Origin: Deltaproteobacteria bacterium
GTDB lineage: Bacteria; SAR324; NAC60-12
Reading direction: 5' to 3'
DNA length: 52,295 nt
Assembly: GCA_002683655.1 (NCBI GenBank)
Contig: NYTS01000096.1
Span: forward strand, 1-52,295
Part shown: piece after piece, positions 25,602-34,202 of the stretch
How the letters are laid out: each line of letters starts with the position of its first letter
How positions within the stretch are numbered: the first letter of the stretch is position 1
The notes under the pieces: model-generated
The model's database searches: none
The model's input: the letters and a program-made list of their open reading frames with translations, nothing else
What the model was told of the DNA's origin: nothing
Program-made: the position numbers and the translations under genes

Positions 25602-28048
25602 CAACATCCCCCACAGCCCTGGTAATCGGCTCCGGTTTTGGAGGTCTAGCTGCAGCCCTTCGTCTGAAAGCCAAGGGCTATGAGGTCACAATTGTTGAGC
25701 GTCAGCCAGATCTTGGTGGAAGAGCACGGGTCTTCCATAGAAATGGTTTTGTCTATGACGCAGGACCAACCGTAGTAACAGCACCGTTTCTACTTGATGA
25801 GCTCTTTCAACTCTTCAACCGGAACCCAGCAGATTACCTAAAGATTGTTCCAGTCGAACCCTGGTACCGCTTTCGATTTAATGATGGAGAAACCTTCGAT
25901 TATGGAGGCACCATTGAGGGTACTTTGAATGAAATTGAAAGACTCTCTCCAGAAGATCGTGATGGATATTTGAATCTTGTTCAGGAGTCACAGCAAATCT
26001 TTGAAAAGGGTTTTAGCGAACTGGCTCATATTCCATTCCATCGATGGGGTACAATGCTCCGTCAGGTTCCTGCGCTAATAAAACTTCGCAGTTACCGTTC
26101 AGTCTATAAGATGGTTTCAGCCCACCTGAAAGACGAACGCCTCCGTCAGGCTTTCAGTATTCAGCCCCTCCTCGTTGGTGGAAATCCCTTTACTACTACC
26201 TCGATTTACTCGCTGATTCACTATCTTGAACGCAAATGGGGTGTACACTTTGCCATGGGCGGCACAGGCGCCATCGTGGCTGGATTCGAGAAATTGCTTC
26301 GAGAAGAAGGTGTTGAAATAAAAACGAATACTACTGTCACCAAGATCATCACCCAACACCGACGGGTAACCGGAGTAGAACTTGATAACAGTGAGAAACC
26401 ATTGTCAGCAGATTTAGTAGTTTGTAACGCAGATCCCCCCTTCGTCTACGAACATCTGCTTGATTTTCCCCAGCGCAAACGTTGGTCGAATTGGCGCCTT
26501 CGTCAGTTGCGCTACTCAATGGGACTCTTCGTTCTCTATTTTGGGACAACTCGCCAATATCCAGAAGTAGCTCATCACACAATCACGATGGGACCTCGCT
26601 ATAAGGAACTGCTAAGCGATATTTTTCACAAAAAACATCTTGCTACAGACATGAGCTTGTACCTGCACCGTCCGACAGCAACAGATCCAACGATGGCTCC
26701 TGCTGGTTGTGATACTTTTTATGTTCTCTCTCCTGTCCCAAATAACCTTAGTGGGATCAACTGGGATGAAGTAGGGCCGCGTTATCGTGATGCCGTAGTC
26801 AAAGAGTTGGAACGTACTCTACTACCTGGCTTGAGCGAGTACATTAAAGAGGACTTTTTTGTGACTCCTGACTACTTTGAGCAGGAACTCCTGACACGCC
26901 ATGGCACTGGATTTTCGATCCAACCACTGTTTACCCAATCTGCCAATTTCCGTTTTCACAATAAGTCAGAAGAAGTGGATGGCCTCTATTTTGTGGGCGC
27001 TGGAACACACCCTGGAGCAGGGATGCCAGGAGTATTGAGTTCTGCGAAAGTTTTGGATCAACTGATCTCTTCAGTATCCAACAAAACGACTCCGCTCAGG
27101 GCTCTGAAAAGGACATCGTCATCCCCTACAAAATCTGAGACAAAAACTCATGCAGCGGTATTGGCCTATCATGGAAAAAGCTTTCACTGGGCCGGCCGGC
27201 TGCTCCCACAATCACAGTTTAATGACGCCTCATTACTGTATGCCTTTTGTCGACATGTAGATGATTTGGCAGACGAAGCAAGTGACTCCGAAGAAGCTAA
27301 AACTCGACTGGATCAATTGCGTCAGGACCTTTGGAGTGACAAGCCCAAACAGCCTTTGAACCAAGCGTTTCGTGAACTGATGGCAGATCAACAGTTGGAA
27401 CGGTGTTGGGTAGAAGACTTGATTGAAGGTGTACTTTCTGACTTAGGGGAAGTCTGTCTGCAAACCAAGGAAGAACTTCTCTGCTACGCGTATCGAGTTG
27501 CCGGAACAGTTGGTTTAATGATGGCCCAGGTTTTGGGCTGCCGTGATCCCCATGCATTGGCGTTTGCGACTGACCTGGGAATTGCCATGCAACTGACCAA
27601 TATTGCTCGTGATGTCCATGAAGATGCCCAACGGGGTCGCCTCTACCTACCTCAGCAATGGCTTGGAGAGAATTCAGTATCCGCTGTGCAGCTGGTTCAG
27701 GGGGATCAAGGAGTCCGTCAAGTAGCTGAAACAGCCGTGGAACGCTTACTTGATCTCGCAGAGTTGTATTATCGCAGTGGGTACCAAGGTATGCGCTTCT
27801 TGCCCATGCGGGTACGCTTGGGAATCCTCACAGCACGGGCACTTTATCGTGCAATTGGAGATGAAATTTACCCCGAGCCTAGGATTATTTGGGAGAGGCG
27901 AGCCCGTGTTTCTATGTCTCGTAAGTGTAGGTTGACCATCACAAGTTTGTTTGAATTTCTCTTCGACACCCAAACCTGGCCAGTAGGGGAACCTCAGCAA
28001 CACGAGCCACAATTACACCAGCACCTGAATTGTGCACGGATTGGCTAA
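25598..28048 (+). CDS. Phytoene desaturase-phytoene synthase fusion (CrtI-CrtB)
   Basis: One 816-aa chain holds two successive carotenoid enzymes in reverse pathway order. Residues 1-500 are a CrtI-type desaturase: FAD-binding VIGSGFGGLAAALRLKAKGYEVTIVERQPDLGGRA at the N-terminus and LYFVGAGTHPGAGMPGVLSSAKVL near 462. After a Ser/Thr/Lys-rich linker (about 495-515), residues 517-810 form a CrtB-type phytoene synthase with AFCRHVDDLAD (Asp555-Asp559) and NIARDVHEDAQRGRLYLP (Asp672-Asp676). Both active sites look intact, so the protein should make phytoene from GGPP and desaturate it to lycopene. Continuous frame through the linker, with no stop or start, shows this is a real fusion and not two overlapping genes. 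It starts within the crtE stop (ATGA). Confidence 0.95.
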   Translation: MTTSPTALVIGSGFGGLAAALRLKAKGYEVTIVERQPDLGGRARVFHRNGFVYDAGPTVVTAPFLLDELFQLFNRNPADYLKIVPVEPWYRFRFNDGETFDYGGTIEGTLNEIERLSPEDRDGYLNLVQESQQIFEKGFSELAHIPFHRWGTMLRQVPALIKLRSYRSVYKMVSAHLKDERLRQAFSIQPLLVGGNPFTTTSIYSLIHYLERKWGVHFAMGGTGAIVAGFEKLLREEGVEIKTNTTVTKIITQHRRVTGVELDNSEKPLSADLVVCNADPPFVYEHLLDFPQRKRWSNWRLRQLRYSMGLFVLYFGTTRQYPEVAHHTITMGPRYKELLSDIFHKKHLATDMSLYLHRPTATDPTMAPAGCDTFYVLSPVPNNLSGINWDEVGPRYRDAVVKELERTLLPGLSEYIKEDFFVTPDYFEQELLTRHGTGFSIQPLFTQSANFRFHNKSEEVDGLYFVGAGTHPGAGMPGVLSSAKVLDQLISSVSNKTTPLRALKRTSSSPTKSETKTHAAVLAYHGKSFHWAGRLLPQSQFNDASLLYAFCRHVDDLADEASDSEEAKTRLDQLRQDLWSDKPKQPLNQAFRELMADQQLERCWVEDLIEGVLSDLGEVCLQTKEELLCYAYRVAGTVGLMMAQVLGCRDPHALAFATDLGIAMQLTNIARDVHEDAQRGRLYLPQQWLGENSVSAVQLVQGDQGVRQVAETAVERLLDLAELYYRSGYQGMRFLPMRVRLGILTARALYRAIGDEIYPEPRIIWERRARVSMSRKCRLTITSLFEFLFDTQTWPVGEPQQHEPQLHQHLNCARIG

Positions 28049-28049
28049 A

Positions 28050-29282
28050 ATGCAGCTCTGGGACGCAATCGTAATTGGAGCTGGCTGTGCCGGACTGACT
28101 CTCGTCAATGAGTTGATTAATCGTGGGGGGGGCCGGGTCAGGGTTTTGTTGTTGGAAGAAAGAAACGAGTACACAAATGATCGTACTTGGGGCTTCTGGA
28201 ATACGCTCAATCATCGTTTTGAAAACGCGGTTTCCTATCGTTGGCCAAGTTGGAGTGTCCATTATGCAGGAGAAGTTACCCACTGCCGAGGTTCTTACCA
28301 ATATCAGTATTTGCGAGCAGAACACTTTTACAAGCTGGCCCTTGCTCCAGTCTCTTCTTCTTCAAAAATAACTCTGAAATTGGGGGAGCATGTCCAGACT
28401 GTTCAGGAGGAGGAAGACCTTGTTCGTATTCAAACCCATCAAGGGACGCATGTGGGTCGGTATGTCATCGACACACGACCGATTGATCAGCAGAATCGAA
28501 ATGCAAAGTATCCCGATGTCCATTGGCTTCAGCATTTTCTGGGCTGGAAAGTAAAAACAGAGCACGCTTGTTTTCAAAGTAAGCAAGTCACTCTGATGGA
28601 CTTTAAAGGAGGGGAAGATGCAGCGGAAGTTCTCGGAGTTAGTGACAAAGAAACAGATGGTGCTCTGCCAGGTATCCCGTTCATCTATGTCCTACCTTTC
28701 TCATCAACCGAAGCACTAGTTGAGATTACTTGGTTTGGGCCAAAGGTGTTGGCAAAGAGTGTCTATCGAGAACAGCTACAAAGGTATCTGCAAAGGAAAG
28801 AAGCGGGGAAATACGAAATCATCGAACAGGAATATGGTGTGCTGCCAATGTCCACGCTACCAACGACCACGCAGCCAACAAGAAGAATTAGGCGTCTTGG
28901 TCTGGCAGGTGGCGCAGCTCGCCCCAGTACTGGCTATGCGTTCTTGGCAATTCAGCGTCAGGCACAAAGGCTTGCGGATCAGTTATTAAAGGGGGACTGG
29001 GAAAACTTCCCAGATTATTACAGCACCCAATCCCGATTATTGGACGCTACTTTTCTAAGGGTTCTTCAGGAAAATCCAAAACGAGGTCCTGAATTGTTTT
29101 GGCGGTTGTTTCGATATGCAAACCCGGATGCGCTCGTTCGCTTCCTCGCCGATACCGCATCACTGAAAGATCTGTGGGAGATAGCTACTTGTTTGCCCTC
29201 TGGAATCTTTCTCAAGCAAAGTCTTTTTCCAAACTTTTTGCAGAAAAAAGAAATGGAAACTACCCAGATTCAGGGTATCTAG
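28050..29282 (+). CDS. crtY: Lycopene beta-cyclase
   Basis: FAD/NAD-type enzyme closing both ends of lycopene to beta-carotene. The ATG at 28050 comes one base after the CrtI-CrtB stop and begins a proper dinucleotide-binding fold (MQLWDAIVIGAGCAGLTLVNELI); an upstream ATG at 28032 would add six residues. The 410-aa protein contains the CrtY motif NDRTWGFW (about 46-53), the LPFSSTEALVEITWF segment, and LGLAGGAARPSTGYAFLAIQRQA, where the cyclase substrate region lies. Length fits CrtY of proteobacteria (about 385-410). blh follows after 3 bases. Confidence 0.93.
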   Translation: MQLWDAIVIGAGCAGLTLVNELINRGGGRVRVLLLEERNEYTNDRTWGFWNTLNHRFENAVSYRWPSWSVHYAGEVTHCRGSYQYQYLRAEHFYKLALAPVSSSSKITLKLGEHVQTVQEEEDLVRIQTHQGTHVGRYVIDTRPIDQQNRNAKYPDVHWLQHFLGWKVKTEHACFQSKQVTLMDFKGGEDAAEVLGVSDKETDGALPGIPFIYVLPFSSTEALVEITWFGPKVLAKSVYREQLQRYLQRKEAGKYEIIEQEYGVLPMSTLPTTTQPTRRIRRLGLAGGAARPSTGYAFLAIQRQAQRLADQLLKGDWENFPDYYSTQSRLLDATFLRVLQENPKRGPELFWRLFRYANPDALVRFLADTASLKDLWEIATCLPSGIFLKQSLFPNFLQKKEMETTQIQGI

Positions 29283-29285
29283 TCA

Positions 29286-30278
29286 ATGCTCAATATCCAA
29301 CTGAGTGAGGGACAACAACGACTTTTTCTGTTACTTGGTGGACTGTTCCTATTGGCAGGAATGAAGGAGTGGTTTGCTTGGCAAGAATGGCATTGGGGCT
29401 TCCTTTTTCTATTGATTTCTCTGCTGGGCTTGCCACACGGCGCTTTAGATCATCAGGTTGGCCGTTCCTGGCTTGAGCCAATGCACGGGCGAATTTGGCC
29501 ATTCAGTTTCGGATTGTTTTATCTAGGACTGCTTGGGCTAGTCCTAGTCTGCTGGATCCAGTGGCCTGAATTGCTGCTCTCTCTTTTCCTACTGTTGTCA
29601 GTTCTCCACTTTGGACAAGAAGATACCGCACCATTGGATCTGGGAGGAAGGCTCTACTGGACACACGTTGCGTTTCGTGGCCTTTTACCACTCTGCGCTC
29701 CAGCATTTTTTGCAACTGAAACAACAGGACAACTGCTCGCTCCCCTTCTGCTGCAACCAGAGTTGACAGAGCATGCCCAAGGTGTGGCAATTTTTGGAGC
29801 CACACTCTTCGCGCCCCTGTGTCTCCTTGGAGTTTTGATTTATGCTCGCTGGTGGCAGATTGGTGGGCCATTAGGGAAAATCATTGAACAAATCACAGAA
29901 TCTATCCTGATAATACTCTGCTTCGTTCTACTCTCTCCCTTAGAAGGCTTTGTTCTCTACTTTTGCCTCCATCATTCCTTACGGCATAGCCAGGAGATGG
30001 CACAGTGGCTTTTCCCGAATGAAGCAAAACCACTCCGTCAATTTTGGAAGCAGGCTCGACCTCTAAGTTTGGCTACAATGGTAATGGCTCTGTTTGCCTG
30101 GATTTGGCTACCCAACCGCGCTTTGGAGTGGGGTGGCCTGCAGGTGATCTTCATTGGTCTTGCGGCTCTGACACTTCCACATGTGGTTTTGCACTGGTTA
30201 GTCTTCGACCTCCGGCGACCTCTGCCGGTCTTTTCGACTCCTGAGCGAGAATTCTCATGGAATCACATCTCCCGTTGA
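29286..30278 (+). CDS. blh: Beta-carotene 15,15'-dioxygenase, Brp/Blh family
   Basis: Integral membrane iron enzyme that splits beta-carotene into two molecules of retinal, the chromophore of the divergently encoded proteorhodopsin. The 330-aa protein is mostly apolar, and its family histidines are present: His51 and His56 (LPHGALDH), His108 (LHFGQED), His229/His230/His234 (LHHSLRHSQEM) and His299/His303 (LPHVVLHW). The histidine-rich layout and the position directly after crtY identify it. Its end overlaps ispH by 22 bases, so the operon continues without a break. Confidence 0.94.
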   Translation: MLNIQLSEGQQRLFLLLGGLFLLAGMKEWFAWQEWHWGFLFLLISLLGLPHGALDHQVGRSWLEPMHGRIWPFSFGLFYLGLLGLVLVCWIQWPELLLSLFLLLSVLHFGQEDTAPLDLGGRLYWTHVAFRGLLPLCAPAFFATETTGQLLAPLLLQPELTEHAQGVAIFGATLFAPLCLLGVLIYARWWQIGGPLGKIIEQITESILIILCFVLLSPLEGFVLYFCLHHSLRHSQEMAQWLFPNEAKPLRQFWKQARPLSLATMVMALFAWIWLPNRALEWGGLQVIFIGLAALTLPHVVLHWLVFDLRRPLPVFSTPEREFSWNHISR

Positions 30279-31312
30279 AAGTTTTGCTGGCTGCGCCTCG
30301 GAGTTTCTGTGCTGGAGTAACCCGAGCCATTCAGATCGTTGAAGCCTGTCTAGAACGTTACGGAGCCCCTGTCTATGTGCGGCATGCGATTGTTCACAAT
30401 GAGCACGTTCTGAGAGAGATGGAAGCCAAAGGCGTGATCTTCGTTGAGGAATTATCAGAGGTTCCAGATGGTGTGCCAGTTGTGTTTTCTGCTCACGGCG
30501 TTCCTCCATCAGTTGTCAATGCAGCTAAGGAACGGGGACTCCCAACGATTGATGCCACCTGCCCCCTAGTGGCCAGAGTCCATCAAGAGGCGGTTCGCCA
30601 TCATAAAGCTGGCTGTCAAGTGTTGGTAATTGGCAAGAAAAATCACCCCGAGATACTTGGTCTATTGGGACACCTACCTCCTAAGGACTGTCAGGTGATT
30701 GGTGATATTGAAGCTGCCCGAAATGTTCAGATTTCGATAAATCAACCAGCTGTATATGTCACGCAAACGACACTCTCTGTAGAAGACACAGGGCTAATCG
30801 TTGGGGTATTGCGTAAGCGCTTCCCCAAGCTGATTGAACCACGTAAGGAGACGATTTGCTACGCAACAACGAACCGGCAGCAGGCAGCCCGGACTATCGC
30901 AACACGAGCTGAGGCTTTCCTTGTGTTAGGCAGCCCTACTTCCTCAAATTCAACACGTCTGTCCGAAGTGGCGAGACAGGTTGGCTGTGAAAGAGTCCGT
31001 TTGGTTCCTGAACCTGACGAACTAAATTTAGCGTGGTTGGATGATGTCAATGTTGTAGGCTTGACGGCAGGTGCTTCGGCTCCAGAATATCTTGTGCAGC
31101 GACTCCTTGACCGACTAGCGCTCAGAAGAACTCTTGTAATTGAAGAAGTTCCTGTAACCGAAGAAAAGATTCAGTTTCGCCTTCCTCTTGAACGATTCCC
31201 CAAAATTCCAAAAATTCCCATTTCAAGACCTTCCCCCAAATCACAACATTCCCAAGCAGGTTTTCGCCGAAATAAGTCTATCGCTTTGAGCCAAGAGTTG
31301 CATCTGGCCTAA
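30257..31312 (+). CDS. ispH: 4-hydroxy-3-methylbut-2-enyl diphosphate reductase
   Basis: Last enzyme of the MEP pathway, a 4Fe-4S protein making IPP and DMAPP. In 351 aa the cluster cysteines are Cys18 (RSFCAGV), Cys102 (DATCPLV) and Cys201 (TICYATTNRQ). Substrate-binding His47, His80 and His130 with Glu132 (KKNHPEI) and Thr170s (TQTTLSVED) are also present. A C-terminal tail of about 30 residues rich in Pro, Ser and Lys (RFPKIPKIPISRPSPKS) extends beyond the usual end. The start lies inside blh (22-base overlap), placing isoprenoid precursor supply under the same control as retinal synthesis. Whether this is the only ispH copy cannot be told from the window. Confidence 0.95.
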   Translation: MESHLPLKVLLAAPRSFCAGVTRAIQIVEACLERYGAPVYVRHAIVHNEHVLREMEAKGVIFVEELSEVPDGVPVVFSAHGVPPSVVNAAKERGLPTIDATCPLVARVHQEAVRHHKAGCQVLVIGKKNHPEILGLLGHLPPKDCQVIGDIEAARNVQISINQPAVYVTQTTLSVEDTGLIVGVLRKRFPKLIEPRKETICYATTNRQQAARTIATRAEAFLVLGSPTSSNSTRLSEVARQVGCERVRLVPEPDELNLAWLDDVNVVGLTAGASAPEYLVQRLLDRLALRRTLVIEEVPVTEEKIQFRLPLERFPKIPKIPISRPSPKSQHSQAGFRRNKSIALSQELHLA

Positions 31313-31479
31313 GAAGATGATTTTGTTATGGGCTTCGATTTTTCGACCTTTATGATCGAAAACTCCACCGAAACTCTGAAAGCTGAGAGATCACGCCTAT
31401 CATTATCCCTTTTTGAAACAGGGATTCCATGAATTTGAGAACTTTCCGATGTTGGCCCACCAAAAGTTAGCGATCAAGA

Positions 31480-31995
31480 ATGTTGGTTCCGCCGAAAAAT
31501 AGCTTCCAAGTCCAAGGGCTTCGCTCTCCCGAAAACTTTTACTGGGTACTTCAAGATCCAGTTCCACTTGCGGGGATGTGCCTCCCAGAAACAAATTGGC
31601 CCTGGCAGTCCATTTATGATTGTGGTTTCACCAACTTGGTTTCATTGCATCCAATGGGGCACGACCCAACTCCACTAACAAGCATTCATGATCAACCGTT
31701 GGAAGATCTCATTAGTGGTGATTCACCTAAGGACCCAGTACTTGAAATCGGCAGAATCAGATCCGCAACAAGAACCATCCTCAAGTCACTGAGTGATAGT
31801 CAAGGAATTGTTGTCCATTGCTGGGGAGGACGAGGTCGAACTGGAACCGTTCTCGGCTGTGTTCTACGTGAGTTGGGTTATGAGGGACAACGCGTTGTGA
31901 AGTTTCTGGACGAGATTCAACGTATAAGGGGCCGGGAAGGTTGGCCAGAAGCTATTTGGCAATCAGAAATTGTTAGGAAATGGCCGGATGTATGA
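31480..31995 (+). CDS. Dual-specificity/tyrosine phosphatase-like protein
   Basis: 171-aa cytosolic protein with the cysteine phosphatase P-loop His113-Cys114-x5-Arg120-Thr (HCWGGRGRTGTVLG), followed by the helix that normally packs beneath it (CVLRELGYEGQRVVKFLDEIQRIRG). Asp/His-rich residues around 62-75 (HDPTPLTSIHD) may supply the general acid. No partner kinase or substrate is evident. It lies 168 bp after ispH with no clear terminator between and its own weak ribosome-binding site, so it may have its own promoter. The target may be a protein, a sugar phosphate or another small molecule. Confidence 0.82.
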   Translation: MLVPPKNSFQVQGLRSPENFYWVLQDPVPLAGMCLPETNWPWQSIYDCGFTNLVSLHPMGHDPTPLTSIHDQPLEDLISGDSPKDPVLEIGRIRSATRTILKSLSDSQGIVVHCWGGRGRTGTVLGCVLRELGYEGQRVVKFLDEIQRIRGREGWPEAIWQSEIVRKWPDV

Positions 31996-32089
31996 GGAGC
32001 ACTCAAGCTTGAGTTGAGCTGGGATCTTGAAAAGCATCAGTACCAAGGTTTGCGCTGATTCTGTTTGGTCACTTTGAAACCATTGTCGA

Positions 32090-32881
32090 TCAATGCTGTA
32101 GAATCTGGCTCAGGAACAGTTTGGTTCGGTCACTCTGTGGGTTGTTGAAGAATTCTTCTGGTTCGTTCTGCTCAATGATTTGACCCTCATCCATGAAGAT
32201 CACACGATTGGCTACTGTTCGGGCAAAGCCCATTTCGTGGGTCACCACTAGCATTGTCATGCCTGTGTCTGCTAGCTCAATCATGACGTCCAACACCTCT
32301 TTGATCATTTCAGGATCCAGCGCAGAAGTTGGTTCGTCAAAGAGCATGATGCGGGGCTGCATGCAGAGCGAACGTGCGATGGCTACCCTTTGTTGTTGAC
32401 CACCTGACAGTTGACCAGGATATTTGAGAGCCTGATCTGGAATCTTGACACGCTCCAAGTAACTCATTGCGGTGGCTTCTGCCTCTGCCTTGGGTTGTTT
32501 CCGAACCCAGATCGGTGCAAGAGCACAGTTCTCCAATACCGTGAGGTGTGGAAATAAATTGAAGTGTTGAAAGACCATCCCAACTTCTCTCCGCACTTGC
32601 TCAATATGTTTCAGGTCACTGGTCAACTCAATTCCATCCACCACGATCTGTCCTTCCTGGTGCTCCTCCAGTCGATTGATACAGCGAATTAGCGTGGATT
32701 TTCCTGACCCTGAAGGGCCACAGATCACGATTCGTTCACCCGTAATCACTTCCAGATCAATCTCTTTGAGAACATGAAATTGCCCAAACCACTTGTTCAT
32801 CTTTTGGATTTGGATGATGGGCTCTCCAAAGGCTGTCATGTTTTTGTCATTAACAGTACTTTCCTGACTAGCTTGGCTCAT
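32090..32881 (-). CDS. aapP: General L-amino acid ABC transporter, ATP-binding subunit
   Basis: 263-aa ATPase energising the AapQ/AapM permease. Walker [15 protein letters not shown] loop [11 protein letters not shown], signature [14 protein letters not shown], Walker [17 protein letters not shown] and switch His in VTHEMGFA are all intact. Of the polar amino-acid (GlnQ/AapP) subfamily. The first about 20 residues before [20 protein letters not shown] are an unstructured extension. Last gene of the aapJQMP order, 12 bases after aapM. Named from its neighbours, as the ATPase alone would not show the substrate. Confidence 0.94.
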   Translation of the reverse strand: MSQASQESTVNDKNMTAFGEPIIQIQKMNKWFGQFHVLKEIDLEVITGERIVICGPSGSGKSTLIRCINRLEEHQEGQIVVDGIELTSDLKHIEQVRREVGMVFQHFNLFPHLTVLENCALAPIWVRKQPKAEAEATAMSYLERVKIPDQALKYPGQLSGGQQQRVAIARSLCMQPRIMLFDEPTSALDPEMIKEVLDVMIELADTGMTMLVVTHEMGFARTVANRVIFMDEGQIIEQNEPEEFFNNPQSDRTKLFLSQILQH

Positions 32882-32893
32882 TGACTAACCCTT

Positions 32894-34201
32894 TTACCGG
32901 TGTTCAGTTTGTAATCTACGTTCTAAGAATTGGGAATATCTTGACATACTAAAACAACACACAAAGAACAGGAGACCAATAAATATGAACAACTCCCAAT
33001 AGATACCATTCCAATCAGTTGTAGCTCTGATCGCATTTGATAGTCCAATCGGATCGAGAAGACCAATAAAAACTACGAGAGTTGTATCTTTGAAAAGACC
33101 GATAAATGTGTTCACGATCCCTGGAATTGAAATTTTCAGAGCTTGGGGAAGAATAATTAGCCGCATAGACTGCCAATAGTTCAAACCCAAGCTTGAGGAA
33201 CCTTCATGCTGCCCAACTGGAAGTGCTGCAAGACCACCACGAATCACCTCAGCCATGTAAGCAGAAGCAAACAGAGTGACCATAATTACAACCCTTAGCA
33301 TCAGATCAAAATTCGTACCTGGTGGTAGAAAATAATTTAATAGAAGTGAGGCTGTAAAGAGCCAGACAATCAAAGGAACTCCACGAATAATTTCAATGAA
33401 AAAAACACAAATTTTATTAATGATAAGCAGTTTTGATTGGCGCCCAAGTGCTAACAGAATACCAATTGGTAATGATAAAATTATCCCGGTGATACCAATT
33501 ATTAAAGCCAACATGAATCCACCAAATTCTTTTGATGGAATGTATGTGAGAGAAATTGGTATAAAGCTGTCTAGTTGTTCAGCGACTGGGGTAAGTAAAA
33601 ACCACCAATACAAAACAACAAAAACAAAGGTGATTGGCACACTCAATATAGATAGCTTGGATCGACTTATTTGCTGAAAAAGCAATATACCCAGCAGAAA
33701 ACTGAAAGCCGCAGAAACTGGACCCCAAACAGTATTTCCCCATAACAGCCAGTAGCAAAGAAAAGGAGAAGTAAAGGTTAAAAGATATAGCTCTTTTCTT
33801 ACACTTATAAAAAGTACTGGAGATATTGCAAAACTAAAGAGTATTAGCGCTAAGATTGGACGCCAATAGCTTTCAGGTGGATAGAAACCAAAAAGCAATT
33901 GATTCCATCTTTCATTGATCACTGCCCAGCAAGCTACATTGGTGCTCTCACCAAGGCTTTCTCGAATTTTTCTACATTCGTTGAGTGAGCCAGCCTCCCA
34001 AACACCTTGTGTCATCCACGGTAAAATTTGCGCGAGAAGCCAGTAAATCAGAAAAAATGAGAGGATTGTTAGAATTGAGTTTAAGGTGTTTGAGAACAAA
34101 TTTTCTCTCACCCACTTTGCTACTCCAATTTCAGACAAAGGAGGAGTTTTTGCGGGTATCAGTTCTGTTCGTACAAATAGTTTAGAAGATGGCCTGTTCA
34201 C
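32894..34201 (-). CDS. aapM: General L-amino acid ABC transporter permease AapM
   Basis: Large permease subunit (435 aa), with about eight or more hydrophobic segments. The N-terminal half has the long extra membrane region found in AapM. The C-terminal half carries the polar amino-acid permease domain with IEIIRGVPLIVWLF, AYMAEVIRGGLAALPVGQHEGSSSLGLNYWQSMRLIILPQALKISIPGI. It starts with GTG, one base after the aapQ stop, and is followed by aapP. Works as a heterodimer with AapQ. Confidence 0.93.
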   Translation of the reverse strand: MNRPSSKLFVRTELIPAKTPPLSEIGVAKWVRENLFSNTLNSILTILSFFLIYWLLAQILPWMTQGVWEAGSLNECRKIRESLGESTNVACWAVINERWNQLLFGFYPPESYWRPILALILFSFAISPVLFISVRKELYLLTFTSPFLCYWLLWGNTVWGPVSAAFSFLLGILLFQQISRSKLSILSVPITFVFVVLYWWFLLTPVAEQLDSFIPISLTYIPSKEFGGFMLALIIGITGIILSLPIGILLALGRQSKLLIINKICVFFIEIIRGVPLIVWLFTASLLLNYFLPPGTNFDLMLRVVIMVTLFASAYMAEVIRGGLAALPVGQHEGSSSLGLNYWQSMRLIILPQALKISIPGIVNTFIGLFKDTTLVVFIGLLDPIGLSNAIRATTDWNGIYWELFIFIGLLFFVCCFSMSRYSQFLERRLQTEHR

Positions 34202-34202
34202 C

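Noticed and set aside
25598-28048. Two overlapping genes crtI and crtB rather than a fusion
   Set aside because: No stop occurs between the two domains, and the linker is in one frame throughout.
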